Origin: Rhodospirillales bacterium 69-11
Lineage (GTDB): Bacteria > Pseudomonadota > Alphaproteobacteria > Acetobacterales > Acetobacteraceae
Length of the DNA stretch: 64,000 nucleotides
Direction of reading: 5' to 3'
NCBI GenBank assembly: GCA_001898425.1
Contig: MKTV01000032.1
Coordinates: 74,712 to 138,711 of the forward strand
Below, piece by piece: positions 27,587 to 35,902 of this stretch. The translations under genes and the position numbers were made by a program. The first letter of the stretch is position 1, and each line of letters begins with the position of its first letter. The notes under the pieces were generated by a model, which was not told the DNA's origin, did no database searches, and was given only the letters and a program-made list of their open reading frames with translations.

Positions 27587-28615
27587 TCAGCCTTCCAGGC
27601 GGCGGATGAAGTCCCGCAACGCCGGCGCCCATTTGTCGGCGTCGGCCCCGGAGGCGAGATGCCCGTGCTCGCTGTCCAGCAGGACATAGGTCGCGTCGAC
27701 CCCGGCCGCACGGAGCCCTTCCATCACCGTGGGCGCCAGCGACGGTGGGAACAGCGCGTCGGTGCGCGACAGCACGTAGAGCACGGGAACGCGGATCTTC
27801 GCGTAGTGCCGGGTGATGTCGTAGCGCTCCATCGCGCGGCCCAGGATGAACAGGGAGTTGGCATCGAACCCTGCGGCCCAGGCGGCGGCGATCCGCTCGA
27901 GTTCGGCCGCGCGTTCGGCCGGATCGGGGAAGCGGGGCGCCAGGCTGTCGAGCAGGCCGTAACGGGTCAGCGTGTCCACCCGGAGCCGCGTTAGGGTGGC
28001 CTTCACGTCCCCCGTCTCGTAATAGTCTCCACCATTCCACGCCGGGTCCGGCTCGAACCAGGCCCGCAACCCGGCGACGCGGTCCGATTGTGGCGGCAAG
28101 GGCGAGGTCACCACCGGCACGATTCCGTCCATGAAGTCGGGGTGACTTACCGCCCATTGGAAGGCCTGGAAGCCGCCATAGGACGGCCCGACCACCGCAC
28201 GGAGATGGCGCACCCCCATCCGGTCGAGCGCGGCCCGTTGCGCTGCGACGATGTCGGCCACCGTGATCGCCGGGAAGCGCGACCCGTAGCGCCGGCCGGT
28301 GCGCGGATCGACGGACGCCGCGTTGGTCGACCCGTAGCTGGAGCCCAGCATGTTGAAGCAGATCACCCGGTAGCGGTCCGTGTCGATCGGCGCGCCCGGC
28401 CCGACCAGGCTGCTCCACGCGCCCTCCGACGATCCGGCGCCCGGCCGGATCATGTCCGGTCCGCTCGTGTAGCCGTGCGTGACCAGGATGACGTTACGCC
28501 CATCCGGCGCCAGCCGTCCGCGCGCGACATAGGCCAGGGTCGCTTCCGGCAGCACCTCACCGCTCTCGAGCCGCAGGTCGGGGACCGTGATCCGGCCCTG
28601 GTCGATCTCGTCCAT
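27587..28615 (-). CDS. Alpha/beta hydrolase of the homoserine O-acetyltransferase (MetX) family
   Basis: 342-residue alpha/beta-hydrolase. The nucleophile is S145 in VVGPSYGGFQAFQW, the equivalent of the GGSMGGMQ elbow of MetX, and the acid and base are probably Asp in LSRTDALFPP and His in SEHGHLA. MetX-type enzymes transfer acetyl from acetyl-CoA to homoserine or serine. The deviating elbow (PSYGG) is seen in family members that act as esterases or haloperoxidase-like hydrolases, so the acyltransferase role is uncertain. The ATG at 28615 has ggagg 9 nt upstream; a long upstream extension is antisense to sodC and rejected. Confidence 0.88.
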   Translation of the reverse strand: MDEIDQGRITVPDLRLESGEVLPEATLAYVARGRLAPDGRNVILVTHGYTSGPDMIRPGAGSSEGAWSSLVGPGAPIDTDRYRVICFNMLGSSYGSTNAASVDPRTGRRYGSRFPAITVADIVAAQRAALDRMGVRHLRAVVGPSYGGFQAFQWAVSHPDFMDGIVPVVTSPLPPQSDRVAGLRAWFEPDPAWNGGDYYETGDVKATLTRLRVDTLTRYGLLDSLAPRFPDPAERAAELERIAAAWAAGFDANSLFILGRAMERYDITRHYAKIRVPVLYVLSRTDALFPPSLAPTVMEGLRAAGVDATYVLLDSEHGHLASGADADKWAPALRDFIRRLEG

Positions 28616-28727
28616 CGCGCAGTTCCTCCGTGGCGGGCGGCCTCCCGGCCGTCGTCCGCGGGCACGTTGCCATGCCGCCATCCGGCATGCCACTGATCGG
28701 GTCGAACCACGGCAGGGGGGAACGACG

Positions 28728-29285
28728 ATGATCACCACGATCCGCTGGACTGGCCTGGCCGCCGGACTGCTGCTGGCAACCGCGCCGGTCCTGACCGCTG
28801 CACCGGCCCGGGCGGCCGACTCGCTGACCACCACGTTGCATCGCCTGACCGCCGACGGCACCGGGGAGGCGATCGGCACGATCACCATCACCGAGACGTC
28901 CAAGGGCGCGGTGTTCAAGACCGACCTGAAGGGCCTGCCGCCCGGCGACCACGGCATCCACGTGCATCAGAACGGCGCCTGCGGTCCGAGCGAGTCGAAC
29001 GGCACGAAGGTTCCGGGCGGCGCGGCCGGCGGACATTGGGATCCCGCCAGCACCGGCAAGCATGAGGGCCCCGCAGGCCACGGCCATCGCGGCGACCTGC
29101 CCGTGCTGAAGGTGGCCGCCGACGGCACCGCGAAGGAGAGCCTGACCGCGCCCGCGATCAAGGATCTCTCCGCGCTGAAGGGGCATGCGATCATCGTGCA
29201 TGCCGGCGGGGACAATTACAGCGACGAGCCCAAGCCGCTGGGTGGTGGCGGTGCCCGCCTCGCCTGCGGCGTGATCGGCGGCTGA
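28728..29285 (+). CDS. sodC: Periplasmic Cu-Zn superoxide dismutase
   Basis: 185-residue exported superoxide dismutase. A signal peptide (about residues 1-30, cut after AARA) directs it to the periplasm. Metal ligands are visible: H78 and H80 in GIHVHQNG, H103 in GGHWDP, H112, H120 and D123 in GHGHRGD, and H158 in IIVHAGGDNYSD. C85 and C180 can form the conserved disulfide. The C-terminal GGGGARLACGVI is typical. The ATG at 28728 follows aggggggaa. It is divergent from the MetX-like gene. Confidence 0.97.
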   Translation: MITTIRWTGLAAGLLLATAPVLTAAPARAADSLTTTLHRLTADGTGEAIGTITITETSKGAVFKTDLKGLPPGDHGIHVHQNGACGPSESNGTKVPGGAAGGHWDPASTGKHEGPAGHGHRGDLPVLKVAADGTAKESLTAPAIKDLSALKGHAIIVHAGGDNYSDEPKPLGGGGARLACGVIGG

Positions 29286-29328
29286 CGCGGCCGGCGAGAG
29301 ATCGACGGAAAAACGGGGGGAATACCGG

Positions 29329-30396
29329 ATGCAGTTCGCGATCGCGCTGCCCACCGCGGCTGACGCCTGGAAGGTCGTCCGCCGCGCCGAGGAACTGGGC
29401 TTCGCCGAGGCCTGGTTCTACGACACGCAGATGCTCTGCGCGGACTGCTTCGTCGCCATGGGCGCCGCCGCCGTCCAGACCTCCCGCATCCGGCTCGGCA
29501 CCGGCGTGCTGATCCCGTCCAACCGCATCGCCCCGGTCACCGCCAACGCGTTCGCATCGCTCAACCGTCTCGCCCCGGGTCGGATCGATTTCGGCGTCGG
29601 CACCGGCTTCACCGGCCGTCGCACCATGGGCCTCGGCGCCATGAAGCTCGCCGACATGGAAGAATACATCCGTGTCGTCATGGCGCTGCTGCGGAACGAG
29701 ACCGTCGAGTACGAGATCGAGGGCGCCCGCAAGAAGATCGCCTTCCTCGACACCGAACTTGGCCTGATCGACACGCAGCATCCGGTTGGGCTGCACGTCT
29801 CCGCCTACGGGCCGAAAGCCCGCGCCCTCACCGCCCGGCTGGGCGCCGGCTGGGTGAATTTCGTCGGTGACGTCGCGGGCGGAACCGCGGCCATGTCGGC
29901 GATGCGGCAGAGCTGGGAGAAGGCCGGTCGCGATGCCGGCACCCTCACCGCGACCGCCTTCGCCCTCGGCTGCGTGCTGCAAGAGGGCGAGCCGCTCGAC
30001 AGCCCGCGGGCCATCGCCCAGGCCGGCCCCCGCGCCTCCGTCCTGCTGCATCGCGCCGCGGACGAGGCGCTGTCCGGCCTTCCCAACACCTCCCCGGTCC
30101 CGGCCGAAGTGGCCGAGGCGGTGGCGGGCTATGTCGCGCTCTCCAGGTCCTTTCCCGCCGATGCGCCGTGGCTCGAGAACCATCGCAGCCACCTGATGGC
30201 GGTGCGCGAGAACGAGCGGCCCTTCATCACGCCGGACCTGATCCGCCTGACCACCTTCACCGGCACCGAACCCGACTTGCTGGATCGCATCGCCGCCCTG
30301 CGTGATGCCGGCTACACGCAGTTCACCATCCAGCTCATCCCCGGCCAGGAACAGGCGATCGAGGATTGGGGCCGGCTGATGCGGAAGTTCGGCTGA
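29329..30396 (+). CDS. LLM-class flavin-dependent oxidoreductase (first of two)
   Basis: 355-residue member of the luciferase-like monooxygenase/F420-F4mer-dependent reductase superfamily with a TIM-barrel fold. Typical are MQFAIALPTAADAWKVVRRAEELGFAEAWFYD at the N-terminus, LGTGVLIPSNRIAPVTANAFASLN, and GRIDFGVGTGFTGRRTMG. FMN or F420 cannot be told apart with confidence. The ATG at 29329 has ggggggaat upstream. It precedes a DUF4239-like membrane-protein gene by 15 bp. The reaction is unknown. Confidence 0.9.
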   Translation: MQFAIALPTAADAWKVVRRAEELGFAEAWFYDTQMLCADCFVAMGAAAVQTSRIRLGTGVLIPSNRIAPVTANAFASLNRLAPGRIDFGVGTGFTGRRTMGLGAMKLADMEEYIRVVMALLRNETVEYEIEGARKKIAFLDTELGLIDTQHPVGLHVSAYGPKARALTARLGAGWVNFVGDVAGGTAAMSAMRQSWEKAGRDAGTLTATAFALGCVLQEGEPLDSPRAIAQAGPRASVLLHRAADEALSGLPNTSPVPAEVAEAVAGYVALSRSFPADAPWLENHRSHLMAVRENERPFITPDLIRLTTFTGTEPDLLDRIAALRDAGYTQFTIQLIPGQEQAIEDWGRLMRKFG

Positions 30397-30411
30397 ACCG
30401 GATCGGCCAGC

Positions 30412-31173
30412 ATGAGCTACGGCGCGCTCACGCTGGTCGTGCTGGGGGCTGGCTTCATCGGGGGCCTGCTGTCCTGGTTGGTCCGCCGCAAGGTGCGGGT
30501 GGAGACCCTGCGTCGCCACCACGAGATCGGCACCGCGGTTTCCATGCAGTTGGGCGTCGTGTTCGCGGTCCTGCTCGCCTTCGTGTTCAACGAAGTCTGG
30601 TCGGAATACCTGAGCGCGGCGCGCTCGATCGAGCACGAGGCCGCCAGCCTGCACACCATATCGCTGCTCGCCCAATCCTTGCCGCCGCCCCCGCGCGCCG
30701 CGATCGACGGCGCGATCAGCCGCTATGCCGAGAAGGTCGCGACGGAGGAATGGGTCACGATGACGCGGAACCACCACAGCGACGCCGCGCGCGACGCGCT
30801 GGTGGAGCTGTGGCGCGCGGTCATGCAGGCCCCGGCACCGACACCCGGCACTGCGGACACCCGCCCGCAGCTCCTCTCGCTGTTGGAGCGCGTACATGCC
30901 ATGCGCGAGCTGCGGCTGACCACGGCGCGCACGGACGTACCCGGCGTGCTGTGGACGCTGCTGCTGTGCTTCACCGCGGCGATGGTGGGTGCGCTGCTCT
31001 GGTTCGGCGTGGAATACGTCTGGTCGCAGGTGGCCTTCGTGGCGGGATTCGTCGCCTGCCTCGCCTTCGCTCTGGCGCTCGTGCACATGCTGGACCGGCC
31101 GTTCGAGGGCGCACTGCGGATCGGCCCCGAACGGTTCGAGGCGGTGGCGAGGATGGTGGCGCACACGCCCTGA
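30412..31173 (+). CDS. DUF4239-like (bestrophin-like) membrane protein
   Basis: 253-residue integral membrane protein with four predicted helices (about 5-25, 44-60, 180-200 and 205-225) and a long soluble loop between the second and third. The SMQLGVVFAVLLAFVFNEVW segment with the following R-S-I-E-x-E-A region is typical of the DUF4239/bestrophin-like family, whose function is not established. It starts 15 bp after the LLM gene, so co-transcription is likely. Confidence 0.8.
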   Translation: MSYGALTLVVLGAGFIGGLLSWLVRRKVRVETLRRHHEIGTAVSMQLGVVFAVLLAFVFNEVWSEYLSAARSIEHEAASLHTISLLAQSLPPPPRAAIDGAISRYAEKVATEEWVTMTRNHHSDAARDALVELWRAVMQAPAPTPGTADTRPQLLSLLERVHAMRELRLTTARTDVPGVLWTLLLCFTAAMVGALLWFGVEYVWSQVAFVAGFVACLAFALALVHMLDRPFEGALRIGPERFEAVARMVAHTP

Positions 31174-31185
31174 CCCCCGGCCGCC

Positions 31186-31764
31186 TCAGGCGGATCCGAC
31201 AGCCGTCCGCTCCATGTAGCAGGCGTTCGGACCGTAGCCTTCGAGCTTGGCCCCGAGCGTCGCGCTCACCACCGGAAGGAAGCCCTGCCGCCGCCAGAAT
31301 GGCGCCGACCCGCCCACCGCAACCAGCGCGAGCCGCGGATGGGTCGTCGCGGCGGCCAGTCGAGTGACGATGGCCCCGGCGGCGCCCAGGCCGCGGGCCG
31401 CGGGAAGCAGAGCGAGATCGTGCAGATAGAGGCAGTCCGCGGCGGACGGCAGCGCCCCGAGCAGCGTGTCGAGAGGCGGGATGGTGCCGGCGCGCCAGGG
31501 GTGGGCAAGGACGTAGCCGGTCGGGCGGCCGCCCACCTCCAGCAGGAAGGTGCCGGCCGGATACAGGTCACGCCGCTCCGCGAACACCGCCGGGGCCTCC
31601 GCAAGCGCCGGCGGGTGCACGGCGGCCGCGATCCGCACGACATCGGCCAGGTCGCCGGGACCCATGGGCCGCCAGCACCACTGCGGGGCTGGGATTGGGT
31701 CTGGGGTCGGGTCCGGAACCGCGTCCGGGGCCAAGGTGGGGTCCGGGTCCGGGCGGGTGGTCAT
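31186..31764 (-). CDS. GNAT-family N-acetyltransferase with a Pro/Asp-rich N-terminus
   Basis: 192-residue acetyltransferase. The acetyl-CoA-binding segment is LALLPAARGLGAAGAIVTRLA (R/Q-x-x-G-x-G/A-like), preceded by the beta4 strand LYLHDLALL, and the C-terminal GFLPVVSATLG and ACYMER follow the GNAT pattern. Residues 3-28 are a low-complexity PD/DP tract (RPDPDPTLAPDAVPDPTPDP), encoded by a G-run-rich stretch on the opposite strand; the real start may be the internal ATG at residue 34 (MGPGDLADVV). It converges on the DUF4239 gene. The substrate is unknown. Confidence 0.82.
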   Translation of the reverse strand: MTTRPDPDPTLAPDAVPDPTPDPIPAPQWCWRPMGPGDLADVVRIAAAVHPPALAEAPAVFAERRDLYPAGTFLLEVGGRPTGYVLAHPWRAGTIPPLDTLLGALPSAADCLYLHDLALLPAARGLGAAGAIVTRLAAATTHPRLALVAVGGSAPFWRRQGFLPVVSATLGAKLEGYGPNACYMERTAVGSA

Positions 31765-31875
31765 CGGCAGGCCCGCCTGCCGCGCCAGCTCGGCGGCCGG
31801 GTACGCCAGGTTGTGACGGGCGCGCGACGAAACGGGACGTGCGTGCGGCCCGCGACCGCCTGTAGGGTCCGCCGC

Positions 31876-32037
31876 ATGCGTGCCATCACCCTTCCCCTCC
31901 TCATGCTGCCGCTCCTCCTCGGGGGCTGCGTCTACATCGACACGACCCCGGCCGCGCCGCCGCCGCCGAAATACTACTATGCGCCGCCCCCGCCGCCGCC
32001 GCCGCCAGCGCAGCCGCCTGTCCTGGCGCCGCGCTGA
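31876..32037 (+). CDS. Small Pro/Tyr-rich lipoprotein (53 aa)
   Basis: 53-residue predicted lipoprotein. The signal MRAITLPLLMLPLLLGGC ends in a lipobox with Cys18, followed by VYIDTTPAAPPPPK, three Tyr and a run of Pro. The mature part is disordered and may anchor to or cross the cell wall. It stops 3 nt before the uppP start codon, so it is co-transcribed with that cell-wall gene. No family is recognised, but the lipobox and position make it credible. Confidence 0.65.
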   Translation: MRAITLPLLMLPLLLGGCVYIDTTPAAPPPPKYYYAPPPPPPPPAQPPVLAPR

Positions 32038-32040
32038 CCC

Positions 32041-32841
32041 ATGCACCCGCTCTGGCTGATCGCCCTGGTCCTCGGCCTGGTCGAGGGGCTGACCGAGTTC
32101 ATCCCCGTCTCCTCCACCGCCCATCTGCTGCTGCTCGGGCAGGCGTTCGGCTTCCACTCCCCCGGTAACGCCTTCGCGGTGCTGATCCAGTTGGGCGCGG
32201 TGCTCGCGATCCTGCTGGTCTATGCCGGGAGGCTGCTGTCGGTGGCCGCCGCGCTGCCGCACGATCCGGGGGCGCGGCGCTTCGTACTGGGTGTCGTGCT
32301 GGCCTTCCTGCCGGCCGCGGTCATCGGCGTGCTCGCGCATCGGCTGATCAAGACGGTGCTGTTCGAAACGCCCAGCCTGATCTGCGCCATGCTCATCCTG
32401 GGCGGGATCGTCCTGCTGTGGGTGGACCGTCGCGACCTTCGTCCGCGACACCACGATGCGACCCGATTACCGCTCGGGTGCTACCTGGGAATCGGGCTGT
32501 TCCAGTGCCTCGCGCTGGTGCCGGGCGTCTCGCGGTCGGGCTCCACGATCGTGGGCGCGATGCTGCTGGGGGTGGAGAAGCGGGCCGCGGCGGAGTTCAG
32601 CTTCTTCCTCGCGCTGCCCACCATGGCAGGCGCCTTTACCTACGACCTGATGAAGAACCGCGACGTGCTGTCGATGGACGACGCCTGGATCATCGGGATC
32701 GGCTTCGCGGCGGCGTTCCTGGCCGCGGCGGTCGTGGTGCGGGGGCTGCTGGGCTTCGTCGGGCGGCACGGCTACGCGCCGTTCGCCTGGTGGCGAATCG
32801 GAGTCGGAGTCGTGGGCCTGGCGGGGCTGGCGTTCGGCTGA
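32041..32841 (+). CDS. uppP: Undecaprenyl-diphosphatase
   Basis: 266-residue inner-membrane enzyme that dephosphorylates undecaprenyl pyrophosphate to recycle the lipid carrier of peptidoglycan synthesis; overexpression in relatives gives bacitracin resistance. The catalytic motif [14 protein letters not shown] (E15, E19, S24-S25, H28) and the second motif PGVSRSGST (R165) are intact. About eight hydrophobic segments are visible and the length is standard. It starts 3 nt after a small lipoprotein gene. Confidence 0.97.
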   Translation: MHPLWLIALVLGLVEGLTEFIPVSSTAHLLLLGQAFGFHSPGNAFAVLIQLGAVLAILLVYAGRLLSVAAALPHDPGARRFVLGVVLAFLPAAVIGVLAHRLIKTVLFETPSLICAMLILGGIVLLWVDRRDLRPRHHDATRLPLGCYLGIGLFQCLALVPGVSRSGSTIVGAMLLGVEKRAAAEFSFFLALPTMAGAFTYDLMKNRDVLSMDDAWIIGIGFAAAFLAAAVVVRGLLGFVGRHGYAPFAWWRIGVGVVGLAGLAFG

Positions 32842-32897
32842 GAGCGGCGGGAGATCGGGCGGGAGGGGCGGACGCAAGAGCAGGCAAAGGTCCAAGA

Positions 32898-32943
32898 CCC
32901 CTCTGTGGTCCTACGTGCCTCTCCGTCTTCCTCCGTGTGAATC
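32898..32943 (-). repeat. Dispersed cacggagg-type intergenic repeat, copy 3
   Basis: Reads ctctgtggtcctacgtgcct and then ctccgtcttcctccgtgtgaa, matching the 3-prime half of copy 2 (4469-4510). A single copy without an inverted partner, between uppP and kdgK. Confidence 0.65.
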
Positions 32944-32997
32944 AAAGCTGCCGCAGGGCGGCACGAACCCCACCCCGTTCGCACCCTCTCCGACGCG

Positions 32998-33061
32998 GTC
33001 GCCTTTCCACGACCCAAGGCACGTCGCCTCTCCACGGCCCAAGGTACGTCGCCGTTCCAAG
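32998..33061. repeat. 25-bp tandem repeat, about 2.5 copies
   Basis: Units 32998-33022, 33023-33047 and the partial 33048-33061, each starting gtcgcc and containing ccacg-cccaagg. Units differ at three positions. It sits in the spacer after the kdgK stop on the minus strand (convergent with uppP). Confidence 0.8.
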
Positions 33062-33090
33062 ATGGCCGCTCGCCCGGCAGCCCTCCTCCC

Positions 33091-34017
33091 TCACCCCAGC
33101 GCGGCGCGCACCTCCGCCGCGGTCGGGATCGGCGCCACCGCGCCGTAGCCGCGGCACTTCAGGGCCGCCGCGACGCAGGCATAGCGCGTCGCGTCCTCCG
33201 GCCCGTCGCCGGCGAGCAGCCGCGCCATGAACGACCCGCAGAACGTATCCCCCGCCCCGGTCGCGTCCACCGCCTCCACGGTATGCGCCGGGATGCGCAT
33301 CCGCGCCCCGTCCGCGGTCCCCAGCAACGCACCGTCGATCCCCATCTTCAGCACCACGATCCGGCAGCCGAGGCCCAGGTAGAAGTCGACCATCGCCTCG
33401 GGATCGGTGAGGCCGGTCAGCGTCGTGACGTCCTCCATGCCGGGGAACGCGACGTCGGCCTCGGCGATCGCGGCGTGCATCACCGCGGCGGCGCGGGCCG
33501 GCGGCCACAGGCGCGGGCGGTAGTTGGTGTCGTACGCAACCATCACCCCGGCCGCCCGCGCCACCGCTATCGCCGCGAACACCGCATCGCAGGCGGATTC
33601 GGAGATGCCCTGGCTGATCCCCGACACATAGAGCATGCGCGCCGCGCGGATCGCCGCCAGCGGAAGGTCCGCCGCGCGATAGTTCGCCGCGGCCGAGTTG
33701 GCGCGGTAGTGCAGGAAATGGTGCCCTGCCGCGTCATGGGTGACGAAATACACGCCAGTCAGGAAGCGTTCGTCGCGCAGCACCGTCGTGCAGTCCACAC
33801 CCTCCCGCTCCCACAGCGCGATGAAGCTGTCGCCCGGCATGTCGCGCCCCAGCGCGGTGATCATGCCGACGCGCGCGCCCTGGCGGGCGGCGGCGATGGC
33901 AGCGTTGGAGGTATCGCCGCCATGCCCCTCGAGGAAGTGCCGGCTGCCGTCGGGCTCCGGCGGGAGTTGGGAGAACTCCAGCATCGGCTCGCCCATGCAG
34001 AGCAGCTCGACCGGCAT
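33091..34017 (-). CDS. kdgK: 2-dehydro-3-deoxygluconate kinase (PfkB family)
   Basis: 308-residue PfkB-type sugar kinase expected to phosphorylate 2-keto-3-deoxygluconate to KDPG. The N-terminal GGDTSNAAIAAARQGARVG and the C-terminal anion-hole motif DATGAGDTFCGSF are intact, and D in DATGAGD is the catalytic base. The neighbouring eda gene makes the KDG assignment likely over other sugar kinases. The ATG at 34017 overlaps the eda TGA (TGATG); a GTG one codon earlier is possible. The pair together converts KDG to pyruvate and glyceraldehyde-3-phosphate. Confidence 0.93.
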   Translation of the reverse strand: MPVELLCMGEPMLEFSQLPPEPDGSRHFLEGHGGDTSNAAIAAARQGARVGMITALGRDMPGDSFIALWEREGVDCTTVLRDERFLTGVYFVTHDAAGHHFLHYRANSAAANYRAADLPLAAIRAARMLYVSGISQGISESACDAVFAAIAVARAAGVMVAYDTNYRPRLWPPARAAAVMHAAIAEADVAFPGMEDVTTLTGLTDPEAMVDFYLGLGCRIVVLKMGIDGALLGTADGARMRIPAHTVEAVDATGAGDTFCGSFMARLLAGDGPEDATRYACVAAALKCRGYGAVAPIPTAAEVRAALG

Positions 34018-34643
34018 CACGCCGCCCCCTGCACCGCCCGCGCGGCGGCCTCGATCGCGGCGCGGTCACCGGCGGCGATCCGCTTCTCGTCGACCAGGGC
34101 GCCGCCCATGCCGACGAACGCCGCTCCGGCCGCGAGGTAGGTCGTGAAATTGCCCGGATCGACGCCACCGGTCGGACAGAAGGCGACACCGGGCAGCACG
34201 CTCGCCAAGGCGCGGATGTGCCCCGGCCCGCCCACGGAGGATGCGGGAAACACCTTCACCACGTCGGCCCCTGCGGTGAGCGCCGCCCGCACCTCGGTCG
34301 GCGTGACCGCCCCCAGCATCAGCGCCGCGCCGGCCGCGCGACAGGGGGCCGCAAGCGTCGGATCGACCCAGGGCGCCACCAGGAAGCGCGCGCCCGCGGC
34401 CAGGCACCGCTCCGCCGTCGCCGCATCGGGCACCGTGCCCGCACCGACCAGCAGATCCGGCTCCGCGGCCAGTTCCCGGATCAGCGCCGGCGCGTCCGGG
34501 ATCGTCATCGTCAGCTCGAAGATGCGCAGCCCGGCCTCCCGCAGCCAGCGCACCGCGGTCGCCGCATGCGCGGTCGTGTGGGTACGGATCACGGGGACCA
34601 CACGGGCGGCCCGCAAGGTGGGGAGAAGCGGATGGTCGGTCAT
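34017..34643 (-). CDS. eda: 2-dehydro-3-deoxy-phosphogluconate aldolase
   Basis: 208-residue class I aldolase that splits KDPG to pyruvate and glyceraldehyde-3-phosphate in the Entner-Doudoroff route. The Schiff-base lysine is K130 in DVVKVFPASSVGG, E43 in IFELTMTIP is the catalytic base, and CPTGGVDPGNF binds phosphate. The ATG at 34643 has ggagga 9 nt upstream. It is translationally coupled to kdgK. 6-phospho-2-keto-3-deoxygalactonate cannot be excluded as an additional substrate. Confidence 0.95.
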   Translation of the reverse strand: MTDHPLLPTLRAARVVPVIRTHTTAHAATAVRWLREAGLRIFELTMTIPDAPALIRELAAEPDLLVGAGTVPDAATAERCLAAGARFLVAPWVDPTLAAPCRAAGAALMLGAVTPTEVRAALTAGADVVKVFPASSVGGPGHIRALASVLPGVAFCPTGGVDPGNFTTYLAAGAAFVGMGGALVDEKRIAAGDRAAIEAAARAVQGAA

Positions 34644-34709
34644 GGACGAGTCCTCCGCTGCGCACGGAACCGGGTTCCCTGCGACGGCGCAAGTGTCCCG
34701 CGGTTTCCC

Positions 34710-34738
34710 TTGCATCTCTCCAGAACCGTTCTTACTTT
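34710..34738 (+). promoter_or_regulatory. Candidate promoter and operator of the MbcA/RES operon
   Basis: TTGCAT (34710-34715) and TACTTT (34733-34738) are 17 nt apart. Between them lies the palindrome agaac-c-gttct (34722-34732), well placed for autorepression by an antitoxin. The start codon is 26 nt downstream of the -10. Each element is individually weak; the combination is suggestive. Confidence 0.4.
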
Positions 34739-34763
34739 CGTCTGAAACCGGAGAGTCAGCCGC

Positions 34764-35204
34764 ATGGTGCTGCCCCGTGAAGCCTACCCGGCCAGCCGCT
34801 ACGATCCCTCCCCGCTCGTCGATCTCAGCCGAAAGGCGGAGCGGGAGCGGCTGAGCGCGTCCGCGATCAAGGCGTTCCTGGCCCTCGCCCAGCGTTGGCG
34901 GCTGCGGGACGAAGATGCGCGCGCCTTGCTGGGCGGCATGTCGAACGGGGCCTGGTACGAGATGAAGAAGCAGCCCGACCGTGTGCTGGACGCCGACCGG
35001 CTGCTGCGGCTCTCGTACCTGATCGGCATCTTCAAGGCGCTGCATATCCTGCACGGGCCGGAGTTGGCCGACACCTGGGTGCGCCTGCCGAACGCCAACC
35101 GGATCTTCCGGGGCCAGGCGCCGCTCGCCTACATGATCGCGGGCGGTATCCCGGCGATGCAGATCGTCCGCCGCCTGCTGGACGCGCGGCGTGGCGGTTT
35201 CTGA
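34764..35204 (+). CDS. MbcA/ParS/Xre-family antitoxin (DUF2384)
   Basis: 146-residue antitoxin of the MbcA/ParS/Xre type. An N-terminal Xre-like helical region (about 30-95, with LSASAIKAFLALAQRW and LLRLSYLIGIFKAL) is followed by the DUF2384 block WVRLPNANRIFRGQAPLAYM, which binds the toxin active site. The ATG at 34764 has ggagag 9 nt upstream. The stop overlaps the toxin start (TGATG), as in known MbcA-MbcT pairs. It probably represses its own operon through the upstream palindrome. Confidence 0.93.
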   Translation: MVLPREAYPASRYDPSPLVDLSRKAERERLSASAIKAFLALAQRWRLRDEDARALLGGMSNGAWYEMKKQPDRVLDADRLLRLSYLIGIFKALHILHGPELADTWVRLPNANRIFRGQAPLAYMIAGGIPAMQIVRRLLDARRGGF

Positions 35205-35902
35205 TGGACGAGACCCTTCCGCCCGTCACCCTGGTGCGCCAGTACGACACGCAGCGCCTGATCCCGTCGCAGTACAGCCTGCCGCAGGGCGCGTCCGTGC
35301 TGACGCTGCTGTCCGGGGAGGATGATGCGATGCTCGCGGACCTGTTCGACCTCGACAACGCGACCAACGACCGGCTCGCGGCCGAGAACGAACTCCTGCC
35401 GGGCATCGGGCTCTCCGAACTGGTGTTCGGCGTGCCGCATTTCCGCATCGTCAACGCGGCCTATTGCCACCCGCACCCGCTGGGCAGCCGCTTCAACGGG
35501 CCGGACCGTGGCGCCTGGTATGCCGGGTTCGCCCTGTCGACCGCCGTGGCCGAGGTGACGTTCCACAAGACGCTGCATTTGCTGGAGATCGGCGTGCTGC
35601 GGGACAGCGTGACCTATGACGCGTATCTCGCGGACTTCTCGGCTGCGTTCCACGACCTTCGCCAGTCCCCTGCCTTCGCCGACTGCCTGGCGCCAGACAG
35701 CTACCTGGCCTCCCAGGCGCTCGCCGCCCGGCTCCTGGCGGAAGGTTCGCTCGGCGTCGTCTACCCGAGCACCCGGGATCCGGATGGAACGTGTCTTGCG
35801 TGCTTCCGGCCGGCGCTGGTGGGCAACGTGCGGAAGGACGGTACCTGGCGCTTCACCTGGCACGGGTCGGAGACTCCCATCGTGACACGAGAGACCGCAT
35901 GA
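35204..35902 (+). CDS. RES-domain NAD+-degrading toxin (MbcT-like)
   Basis: 232-residue RES-family toxin. Members are NAD+ glycohydrolases/phosphorylases that deplete NAD and stop growth. The catalytic Arg is in GSRFNGPDRGAWYAG, the Glu in TAVAEVTFHK and the Ser in YPSTRDPDG, which matches the R-E-S order that names the family. It overlaps the antitoxin gene upstream and the MmcQ/YjbR gene downstream (ATGA), giving a three-gene coupled operon. The 232-residue length is at the upper end for this family. Confidence 0.94.
   Translation: MDETLPPVTLVRQYDTQRLIPSQYSLPQGASVLTLLSGEDDAMLADLFDLDNATNDRLAAENELLPGIGLSELVFGVPHFRIVNAAYCHPHPLGSRFNGPDRGAWYAGFALSTAVAEVTFHKTLHLLEIGVLRDSVTYDAYLADFSAAFHDLRQSPAFADCLAPDSYLASQALAARLLAEGSLGVVYPSTRDPDGTCLACFRPALVGNVRKDGTWRFTWHGSETPIVTRETA

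Noticed and set aside
26246-28615. Methionine/serine biosynthesis operon reading of MetX-like plus aminotransferase
   Set aside because: The nucleophile elbow differs from MetX, there is a 165-bp gap and no other pathway gene, so a joint function is not claimed.
29191-31164. 657-codon minus-strand frame opposite sodC, LLM and DUF4239 genes
   Set aside because: Spans three real genes on the other strand and shows no domain. It is a GC-driven frame.
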